Source: RUG14223 sp051881075 (lineage in GTDB: Bacteria > Bacillota > Clostridia > Oscillospirales > Acutalibacteraceae). From it: a stretch of DNA of 29,125 bases. Both the position numbers and the translations under genes were made by a program. The notes beneath the pieces were generated by a model. That model did not search any database and was not told the DNA's origin. It saw only the letters and a list, made by a program, of their open reading frames with translations. Below are positions 24,085-29,125 of the stretch, one piece after another (positions within the stretch are counted from its first letter, which is position 1; each line of letters starts with the position of its first letter). Location of the stretch: contig JBJEPE010000093.1 in assembly GCA_051881075.1 (NCBI GenBank), positions 1-29,125 of the forward strand, given 5' to 3'.

Positions 24085-25242
24085 TCAATCGCCAAGCTCA
24101 TTTTCAAGCTGCTTAGCCTGAGCATTAATAAGTCTTGCGTTTGCAAGCTCTACTTCATCCTGTAAATTGATATTGCTCCACGCTATATCGTGCTGTTCAC
24201 TGTAGCCGTTAAGCCTGAGCCATAGTGAGCATATCTTACTTATCGCAGGGTTTAACAGTTCCCTGTAATATTCAAGCTCGCTTGTAAGTATATCCGTCTG
24301 ATTTGATGACATTCTCTCTGTGCTTGCCCACGAAAGCCCCAGCAAAAACGGCGGTACACCAAGCTTAGCCACTATCTGCTCCAGCATATGGCGAACAGGT
24401 ACTTCGCTTTCAAGTATCTGATTATCCGCACCTATTACCTTAATGCTGACATCACCGATAGATACAAAGTCGCTTACATGGGTTTTATCGTGCATAGCCT
24501 TTGTCCATTCATCGGCAATAAGCTTGGCTCGTTCCCTTGTATACTGTCTGTCGCCGTTACCGTCTGACGGTTTGTATGTTACGGCATAGCGTATATTGCC
24601 CACACGTTCCCAGTTTGTTCCGATCGTGTTGAATATCTTCAGCAGTATTGAGCTTACAAAGGGTAATCCCTTAAGCAGAGAAGTACCGTAAACCTGACCC
24701 GGTTCGGGATTAAGAACGGATTTAAGGATGAGCTGTTGATTTGGCAATGCCTTAACTGATGTATATACATCACGCCTGCAAACATATACATTCAGCGGAT
24801 TGCCGTCATATTTAAGCTCTACATCGTTAAGGTCGGCGTTATACAGTGCGACAAGATCAAGCGTACTCTTGTCAATAACCATCTCACCAACGGCAGTACC
24901 GTAGGTAAGCAGTTGATCCAGATATGATGTAATAAAAGAAGATATACCCATACCCACACCGTTTACTTTAACGGTTTTAAGGAATTGTTTAAGCTCCTTT
25001 TCCGCACGTGTATCACGACACCGCACTTCAAAGGTGCCAACAAGCCTGACTATCTTACTCAATGCCGCGTCTATTATGGGTATTGCTTCACGCAATCCGG
25101 CATACAGGTCAAGCTCGGCTTTTTGCAGCGGCATATAATTGTTAAGCATTGAAAAAGGATGCTTATAGTATGTACCGGGTACGGCGGTAATGCCTACGGT
25201 GCTTTCTTTTTTGCTTTTGAATAATTTATCTAAAAGTATCAT
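24085..25242 (-). CDS. Phage portal protein
   Basis: A 385-residue portal, the dodecameric ring at one capsid vertex through which DNA is pumped. The stretch LREAIPIIDAALSKIVRLVGTFEV is the portal N-terminal core; further blocks are YGTSLLKGLPFVSSIL, ILESEVPVRHMLEQIVAKLGVPPFLLGLSWAS and the C-terminal helical wing. Length fits the smaller HK97-type/clostridial portals. ATG follows GGAGG by 6 nt, and the large-terminase stop lies inside that ribosome binding site, so the two are translationally linked. Confidence 0.9.
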   Translation of the reverse strand: MILLDKLFKSKKESTVGITAVPGTYYKHPFSMLNNYMPLQKAELDLYAGLREAIPIIDAALSKIVRLVGTFEVRCRDTRAEKELKQFLKTVKVNGVGMGISSFITSYLDQLLTYGTAVGEMVIDKSTLDLVALYNADLNDVELKYDGNPLNVYVCRRDVYTSVKALPNQQLILKSVLNPEPGQVYGTSLLKGLPFVSSILLKIFNTIGTNWERVGNIRYAVTYKPSDGNGDRQYTRERAKLIADEWTKAMHDKTHVSDFVSIGDVSIKVIGADNQILESEVPVRHMLEQIVAKLGVPPFLLGLSWASTERMSSNQTDILTSELEYYRELLNPAISKICSLWLRLNGYSEQHDIAWSNINLQDEVELANARLINAQAKQLENELGD

Positions 25243-25245
25243 GCT

Positions 25246-26496
25246 TCACCTCCAAGCTGCAAATGCAATAATATCTTCGGTAGGGTTATAGTCCGTTACC
25301 GTTGTAACAAAGTAACGGATATCGTCCATAGCGTGATCATTTTCTTTTACAGGGGCGTCCTTACTGCCGTCAGCCCACCTATAAAGCCCAAATTCACGCA
25401 TTGAGTCACAGCAGGTATTGCAGATTTTGATCTTACCCTCTTTAAGTGCCGTAGATACGGTGCGTATTCCGTCCAATACCTGATTTTTTGCGGGAGTAAC
25501 GCTGTATCTGCCGTGCCTGCGTATGGTTTGAATAAAGCTGGCGGCAGAGGGGTCGACAACAACGGTATCTATCTTTCTGTCGCCTGCAAGCTCACATAGG
25601 GCGTTGTAATGTTCTTCGTCCGTGCGCTGCACACCTTGGGTGCGAGAATTAAAGTAATATTCGGATATTCTGTACCAGACTCCGTGAAGCAGACCCCATA
25701 ATCCGAATGATGCAGGGTTTACTGTGCCGTAATCGCACGATATGGCAAATCTCTCAAATTTGGCATCGGGAACATCGCAGTACGCCTCCGGTTTAGACAT
25801 AAACGGATATACCGCACCCTCTGCCGCTACCCATTTACCCTCAATAAATCTGTCATAAAATGCGCCGGAGTACAGTTTTTTATACCGTTCTATCATTTGC
25901 GCCGAAAGCGAGGGATTGTCACGCATTGTAAAGTGCAGGTGCAGGGCATTACGTTGCCTACATTTTAATATCCATTCCTGTCGGAACCAATGTTGAGGAT
26001 ATTCGGGGTTACAGTTAAACCAGAACTTAGAGCCTTCTACGGAACATCTTGCGAGAGCCTGCTCTACAAAGGAGCGTGGCATCAAGGCGACTTCATCAAA
26101 CAGCACTCCTGCAAGGGTCATGCCCTGTATCAGAGAGGCAGATGCTTCGTCCTTGCCGCCGAACAGATAGAATGTATTGTGTCTGCCATCTCTTGATATC
26201 TCTATAACGTTTGACGAGATACGTTCCTTACATTCAAATCCGAGCGAGCTCATTACGGGCAGCAGAGTTGTGACCAGATTGCGGTGCAGTGAACGTATGG
26301 TTTTACCGCAAAGTGCAAAGGCGGCATTATCAAACCGATAAAAAGCCCACGATATAAAGGATATTCCCATACATACCGTTTTACCGCTTCGCACCGCGCC
26401 GTCACAAATCAGTGCGTCCATATCTTTGCATGGGCTGTCGTCACACCACCATGTAAGTACTTTAAGCTGTTTTGCGGAGAATGGGTTGAATTTCAT
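25246..26496 (-). CDS. Phage terminase large subunit
   Basis: A 416-residue DNA-packaging motor. ATPase: Walker A GAVRSGKT (33-40), Walker B VLFDEV with D134/E135. Nuclease: D255 in SCDYGT, D315 in VVVDPSAAS and D391/D392 in AMDDIRYF, the RNase H-like triad. All catalytic positions appear present, so packaging should be functional. The SRTQGVQRTDEEH loop and 'VRSGKT' start are typical of Terminase_6/XtmB-type enzymes in PBSX-like phages. ATG overlaps the small subunit stop (ATGA). Confidence 0.94.
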   Translation of the reverse strand: MKFNPFSAKQLKVLTWWCDDSPCKDMDALICDGAVRSGKTVCMGISFISWAFYRFDNAAFALCGKTIRSLHRNLVTTLLPVMSSLGFECKERISSNVIEISRDGRHNTFYLFGGKDEASASLIQGMTLAGVLFDEVALMPRSFVEQALARCSVEGSKFWFNCNPEYPQHWFRQEWILKCRQRNALHLHFTMRDNPSLSAQMIERYKKLYSGAFYDRFIEGKWVAAEGAVYPFMSKPEAYCDVPDAKFERFAISCDYGTVNPASFGLWGLLHGVWYRISEYYFNSRTQGVQRTDEEHYNALCELAGDRKIDTVVVDPSAASFIQTIRRHGRYSVTPAKNQVLDGIRTVSTALKEGKIKICNTCCDSMREFGLYRWADGSKDAPVKENDHAMDDIRYFVTTVTDYNPTEDIIAFAAWR

Positions 26497-26999
26497 TGGT
26501 AATCCTCCGTATCACAGGTCTTTTTGATTGCCCTTGCACCCTGTTCAAGTGCCCTGTAGAAAGGTACTGCACTGCTTTCGTCACAGCTTTCCGCTTGTTC
26601 AAGATGTTCAAGCGCACGTACTCTGTCAAAGAACTTTATCTCCATTGCTCCGTCTTTGGGCCTTTTTATCTCTGCAATGTTGAAAAGGTCCATTGATTCC
26701 AGCTGTTCTTTATCGGGACAGTCTGTATACAAAAGCATTACCGCATCCGCTATACTGCCAAAGGCAAGCCGTCTGTATCCGCTTGCTGCGTCGGGACTAT
26801 ATGCCTTGTTACATTTACTGCGTAAGCGTTCAAGCTCGTTGATGATATCGTCCCTACACAGCAACGATTCTCCGGCAAGCTCCGGGTTTCTGCTGTAGCC
26901 CGCTCTTACTGCGGATTCTCTCGCATTGCCTGTGTTTATGTAGCTGTAGCAAAAGAGCTGTTCTTTTCTTGTAAGTCCGTTATGTTTCTTGCAATTCAA
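26493..26999 (-). CDS. Phage terminase small subunit
   Basis: A 168-residue DNA-recognition subunit of the packaging machine, XtmA/Terminase_2 type. The helix-turn-helix-like start NGLTRKEQLFCYSYINTGNARESAVRAGYSRNPE is the family hallmark; a middle helix region (NELERLRSKCNKAYSPDA, YRRLAFGSIADAVML) follows. TTG start at 26999 is fixed by GGAGG eight nt upstream. First gene of the operon. Confidence 0.88.
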   Translation of the reverse strand: MNCKKHNGLTRKEQLFCYSYINTGNARESAVRAGYSRNPELAGESLLCRDDIINELERLRSKCNKAYSPDAASGYRRLAFGSIADAVMLLYTDCPDKEQLESMDLFNIAEIKRPKDGAMEIKFFDRVRALEHLEQAESCDESSAVPFYRALEQGARAIKKTCDTEDYQ

Positions 27000-27014
27000 A
27001 AATATCCTCCTTTC

Positions 27015-27047
27015 GTCGGTTAGACCGGTCGGTTAGACCGACAGCAA
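27015..27047. repeat. Palindromic repeat, copy 2, with 13-nt tandem duplication
   Basis: GTCGGTTAGACCG occurs twice in a row (27015-27027, 27028-27040). Positions 27026-27047 are the exact reverse complement of 29-50. The repeat lies just before the terminase ribosome binding site and can form a hairpin in the operon leader. Confidence 0.7.
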
Positions 27048-27122
27048 CGTCGCACACAGAGCTACAGGTGATTTTCACCAAGCTTCCTGCGTTTGTACGG
27101 TCGCCAATCAACCTTAAGATTT

Positions 27123-27187
27123 TTGTAAGATAAGTAATCATTTATATACAAATGGTTGCTTGTTAAAATCCATTGCTTACCTTACAA
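27123..27187 (-). promoter_or_regulatory. Long hairpin in the leader of the phage operon
   Basis: In the minus-strand RNA UUGUAAG-G-UAAG (27187-27176) pairs with CUUA-U-CUUACAA (27134-27123): 12 bp with one G-U, which is an A-C mismatch on the plus strand. The loop of about 41 nt has a further AATGG/CCATT pairing. It lies about 120-190 nt ahead of the terminase small subunit. No convincing promoter was found between it and the terminase gene. Confidence 0.55.
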
Positions 27188-27201
27188 CACTACCCCAAAT
27201 A

Positions 27202-27231
27202 AACAAAAAATTGCCTATAAAACGGCAATTT
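27202..27231 (-). terminator. Minus-strand terminator upstream of the phage operon
   Basis: AAATTGCC/GGCAATTT (arms 27208-27215 and 27224-27231) form an 8-bp stem on the minus strand that continues into TTTTTTG. It could insulate the phage operon from outside transcription or act as an attenuator if the operon promoter lies in 27232-27330. Confidence 0.7.
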
Positions 27232-27267
27232 ACAGAAAAATAAATATATTTTTTATTAATATAATGA

Positions 27268-27296
27268 TTGTAATCGCATCAACCTTATGGTATATT
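27268..27296 (+). promoter_or_regulatory. Promoter of the TfoX-domain gene
   Basis: TTGTAA (27268-27273), 17-nt spacer, TATATT (27291-27296), 35 nt before the GTG start. Confidence 0.6.
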
Positions 27297-27331
27297 ATGT
27301 ATATTGTTATGGATTAAGGGAGGATAACTTT

Positions 27332-27652
27332 GTGGCATCAGATAAAGAATATCTTAATTTTATTTTGGAACAATTATCTTGCGTTGAAGACATATCATAC
27401 AGACCTATGATGGGTGAATACCTTTTATATTATAAAGAAAAGATGATCGGCGGTATATGCGATAACAGATTTCTTGTAAAGCCCGTCAGCTCAGCCGTTG
27501 CGCTTGTACCAAATGCGATATACGAAGCACCGTATGAGGGTGCAAAACCTATGTTGCTTATAGATAATGTAGACGATAAGGCATTTTTAAGCGAGCTTGT
27601 GACCGCCATGTATGACGAACTTCCATTACCGAAAAAGCGCAAACGCAAATAA
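27332..27652 (+). CDS. TfoX N-terminal-domain protein
   Basis: A 106-residue protein of the TfoX/Sxy N-terminal family. Characteristic blocks are YRPMMGEYLLYYKEKMIGGICDNRFLVKP and PYEGAKPMLLI, then a basic KKRKRK tail. In gammaproteobacteria full-length Sxy promotes competence gene expression; stand-alone N-terminal domains in Firmicutes have no proven role. The frame is open to 27287, but the GTG at 27332 follows GGGAGG by 8 nt and the upstream part would cover the promoter. It is monocistronic, with a strong terminator directly after it. Confidence 0.88.
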   Translation: MASDKEYLNFILEQLSCVEDISYRPMMGEYLLYYKEKMIGGICDNRFLVKPVSSAVALVPNAIYEAPYEGAKPMLLIDNVDDKAFLSELVTAMYDELPLPKKRKRK

Positions 27653-27654
27653 GT

Positions 27655-27696
27655 AATCTCCCACACCTATACCGTAAAGCATAAGTGTGGGAGATT
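27655..27696 (+). terminator. Terminator after the TfoX-domain gene
   Basis: A perfect 12-bp stem, AATCTCCCACAC (27655-27666) and GTGTGGGAGATT (27685-27696), then TGTT. The A/T-rich ends may also serve mazF read-through from the other side. Confidence 0.8.
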
Positions 27697-27709
27697 TGTT
27701 CGTCTGATG

Positions 27710-27728
27710 AATTTTAACCGTTAAAATT
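27710..27728. repeat. Perfect AT-rich palindrome between the TfoX gene and mazF
   Basis: AATTTTAAC and GTTAAAATT flank a single C. It lies in the convergent gap 27697-27831, which otherwise shows nothing. A protein-binding site is possible; there is no further support. Confidence 0.35.
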
Positions 27729-27831
27729 TAGCTGCAAGCTACAAGGAATGATAGCTCAATACATATAAATCCAAGTATTATATATTCACTTTTCAAAAAT
27801 CATATTTTTATCTATAGATTTATATGTAATC

Positions 27832-28191
27832 CTATCTGTTATCATCATTGCCCAGCCCGAAGCTTATTGATATAGCCTGGTTTACTCTGTTCATGGATGT
27901 CTCGTCAAGATATCCCATCTTTTCTTTTAATCTTTTCTTATCTATAGTCCGTATCTGTTCCAGCAGGACGACGGAATTTTTAGAAAGCCCGCTTGTGTCT
28001 GTGCCAAGCTGTATATGTGTAGGCAAATTCGCTTTTGCCTGCTGACTTGTTATGGCGGCGGCTATCACAGTTGGGCTGAATCTGTTACCAACATCGTTTT
28101 GTACTATCAGCACAGGCCGCACACCACCTTGCTCAGACCCTACCACAGGGCTCAAATCAGCGTAGTAAATATCTCCTCGCTTAATATTCAC
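27832..28191 (-). CDS. ndoA: MazF/EndoA-type endoribonuclease toxin
   Basis: A 119-residue mRNA interferase close to Bacillus EndoA in pattern: IKRGDIYYADLSPVVGSEQG with VRPVLIVQND, then RFSPTVIAAAITSQ, LPTHIQL and VVLLEQIRTIDKKRL. The catalytic Arg and Thr/Ser region (GGVRP; AAITS) are intact. The frame is open to a TTG at 28209, but GTG at 28191 gives the family start and has GGAG 10 nt upstream. No MazE/RHH antitoxin is recognised upstream, and alr, its common Firmicute neighbour, is not present. The antitoxin may be encoded elsewhere or be divergent. Confidence 0.93.
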   Translation of the reverse strand: MNIKRGDIYYADLSPVVGSEQGGVRPVLIVQNDVGNRFSPTVIAAAITSQQAKANLPTHIQLGTDTSGLSKNSVVLLEQIRTIDKKRLKEKMGYLDETSMNRVNQAISISFGLGNDDNR

Positions 28192-28251
28192 AATTTTCAC
28201 ACTCCGCAATTTTATTTATTCTGTAAAGATGTAAGATAAAACGGAAGCTGA

Positions 28252-28509
28252 GTATTTATTAAGTATGATGTAATGCGCAGGCGGGGCGAATATCGAGTGT
28301 ACTCCTTTATCAAGAATAAGTCGTTTGCCGATATAACTCGGTTAATGGTGAAATTAAAAGAGGTAAAAATCTCACGCATTATAGAGCGACCGATATCCGC
28401 ATTATCCGCAAATACGCTCTCCACAGCAAGCACCGCCTGTGTGGTACGTTTATATTATTCTCACTCAAAAATGGTTTTATGCACCTTAGGCGGCAATCAT
28501 TTTAAATAA
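28252..28509 (+). other. Doubtful small ORF in the 28192-28617 gap
   Basis: An open stretch here would give about 78 residues from ATG 28273 (EYRVYSFIKNKSFADITRLM, later TACVVRLYYS). Its beta-alpha-beta pattern loosely resembles small DUF3343-like proteins, but no ribosome binding site precedes any start. A 73-residue frame runs antisense (28433-28212) and also lacks a ribosome binding site. I cannot say which, if either, is real; this could also be a degenerate remnant of an antitoxin locus. Confidence 0.3.
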
Positions 28510-28617
28510 TAATCCGCACTTTTTTGTGCCGTAAATATAATTAATAGATTAAAAGCTTTGCGATGCGGAGCATTTCTTACATTACCATAATATTATAGAC
28601 AGTCATTTTTGGTTATT

Positions 28618-28824
28618 CTATTTTCTATAATTATGGTGATGTCTGTCGTACAGGTCATCATCTGCAAGCGGTACGTCATATATATCACTGTAAGACATGG
28701 TATTGTATTCGGTATTGGGTGCGCTCGGTATAAGACCCGTACATTCGTGTGCCGATATCACCGCAAGACTTTCATCGTAAAGCTCACGGTCATCCTCATA
28801 GTCAAAGGGATATCTATGCCCCAT
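28618..28824 (-). CDS. Small acidic protein, unknown function
   Basis: A 68-residue acidic, tyrosine-rich protein (HRYPFDYEDDRELYDESL; ECTGLIPSAPNTE; SYSDIYDVP), ending with a His-rich DRHHHNYRK. The phrase TGLIPSAP followed by an SYxDIY block resembles small clostridial proteins I have seen without a known function; some lie near spore-coat genes, but nothing here shows that. The ribosome binding site GGAGGTGAT is among the best in the window (7 nt before ATG), so translation is likely. Promoter not clear. Confidence 0.7.
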   Translation of the reverse strand: MGHRYPFDYEDDRELYDESLAVISAHECTGLIPSAPNTEYNTMSYSDIYDVPLADDDLYDRHHHNYRK

Positions 28825-28913
28825 ATTATCACCTCCGATTGTATTTTCTCACGGATAAATCCTTATAAACGGAACGGTAAGTAAAAAAATCCGAAAAATT
28901 TTTAAAAAAGGTA

Positions 28914-28942
28914 TTGACATTTTTTTTGATAAGTGGTATTAT
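28914..28942 (+). promoter_or_regulatory. rRNA-operon promoter P1
   Basis: TTGACA (28914-28919), 17-nt spacer with a T-run, TATTAT (28937-28942). It is the upstream member of a tandem pair about 109 nt apart. Confidence 0.85.
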
Positions 28943-28968
28943 ACAAAACTGTTCGGCACATATTGCAA

Positions 28969-28983
28969 CGGGATTTAGTCCCG
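28969..28983 (+). other. Short hairpin between the tandem promoters
   Basis: CGGGA/TCCCG, 5-bp stem with a TTTAG loop, in the P1 transcript between P1 and P2. No T-run; probably part of leader structure. Confidence 0.4.
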
Positions 28984-29022
28984 CATTAGTTAAAAAGTTT
29001 AAAAGAAATTTTATAAAAACTA

Positions 29023-29051
29023 TTGACAAATGAAATTTGCAGTGCTATAAT
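29023..29051 (+). promoter_or_regulatory. rRNA-operon promoter P2
   Basis: TTGACA (29023-29028), 17-nt spacer, TATAAT (29046-29051): full consensus. Confidence 0.92.
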
Positions 29052-29125
29052 AAACAAGCTGATTAGCTGAGCGATAACCGCTTAACGCTACAGCGACAAC
29101 AGAACCTTGAAAATTAAACAACACG
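29052..29125 (+). other. Probable 16S rRNA leader, cut by the window end
   Basis: After P2 the sequence has CTGAGCGATAACCGCTTAACG and then CCTTGAAAATTAAACAAC (from 29105), the phrase that often precedes 16S rRNA in Firmicutes and contains the boxA-like antitermination element. The 16S gene itself is not in the window, so the call rests on leader similarity and the tandem promoters. Confidence 0.7.

Larger units (their letters stand above)
15516..26999 (-). mobile_element. Compact phage-derived structural and packaging operon
   Basis: About 11.5 kb holding 16 same-strand genes: terminase small and large subunits, portal, protease, decoration, capsid, connectors, tube-like protein, mini-ORF, LysM protein, hub, spike, gp25, J, I and fibre. 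Order follows PBSX/Mu/P2-like contractile phages, but the sheath, tail-assembly chaperones, a normal-sized tape measure, holin, endolysin, integrase, replication genes and repressor are absent. Junctions are tight, often ATGA-type overlaps, and all frames are open, so the set does not look like random decay. It may be a satellite, a domesticated particle or a gene-transfer-agent-like system. No flanking att repeats were found. Confidence 0.85.

Noticed and set aside
27015..27047. Prophage attachment site at the GTCGGTTAGACCG repeat
   Set aside because: No matching direct repeat at the other border (15446-15515); the only other copy is inverted and lies beyond housekeeping genes at 29-50. No integrase or tRNA is present.
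28829..29029. A 66-codon minus-strand ORF
   Set aside because: It covers the tandem rRNA promoters and leader on the opposite strand and lacks a ribosome binding site.
1..29125. CRISPR array, tRNA genes or insertion sequences
   Set aside because: No regularly spaced repeats, cloverleaf-type sequence or transposase frame was recognised anywhere in the window.

Overview
The window looks like chromosomal DNA from a low-to-mid GC Firmicute, most likely a clostridial or Ruminococcaceae/Oscillospirales-type gut anaerobe. That placement is an impression from protein style, strong GGAGG ribosome binding sites, frequent TTG/GTG starts and near-consensus sigma-A promoters; no marker gene here fixes the species. 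The right end contains two tandem consensus promoters and a typical Firmicute rRNA-operon leader, so the window probably stops just before a 16S rRNA gene.

Left part (1-8 kb), mostly minus strand: the cell-shape genes mreC, mreD and a class B PBP2 transpeptidase, then minD (own promoter), methylglyoxal synthase (mgsA) and histidyl-tRNA synthetase (hisS). Upstream of mreC lie a 90-residue protein of unknown function with a long structured leader and a lone ABC transporter ATPase. Middle part (8-15.4 kb), plus strand: a YycJ/WalJ-type metallo-hydrolase, rlmH, the ribosome quality-control factor rqcH, an AlbA_2-type ATP-binding regulator, a small lipoprotein, acyl carrier protein (acpP), and an AAA_14/DUF4143 ATPase. 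The ATPase gene is framed by two identical 41-bp terminator copies and looks like an inserted cassette.

The most unusual region is 15.5-27.0 kb on the minus strand. It is a dense, fully open operon of 16 phage structural and packaging genes: terminase small and large subunits, portal, prohead protease, decoration protein, major capsid, connector proteins, a tube-like protein, a 58-residue mini-ORF, a LysM protein, baseplate hub, spike, gp25-like wedge, baseplate J, tail protein I and a short fibre. I see no tail sheath, no conventional tape measure, no lysis genes, no integrase and no repressor. The genes overlap by a few bases and keep the conserved order, with the tiny ORF sitting where tail-assembly chaperones and a tape measure would normally be. 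I read this as a compact, possibly domesticated phage-derived particle (micro-tailed, perhaps gene-transfer-agent-like). Its leader and one internal junction contain hairpins whose arms pair through G-U only in the minus-strand RNA.

Right part (27-29.1 kb): a TfoX N-terminal-domain protein, a MazF-type endoribonuclease without a recognisable antitoxin, a small acidic protein with a strong ribosome binding site, and the tandem rRNA promoters. Short GTCGGT/ACCGAC palindromic repeats occur at the left edge and just upstream of the phage operon. No CRISPR array, tRNA or insertion sequence was seen.
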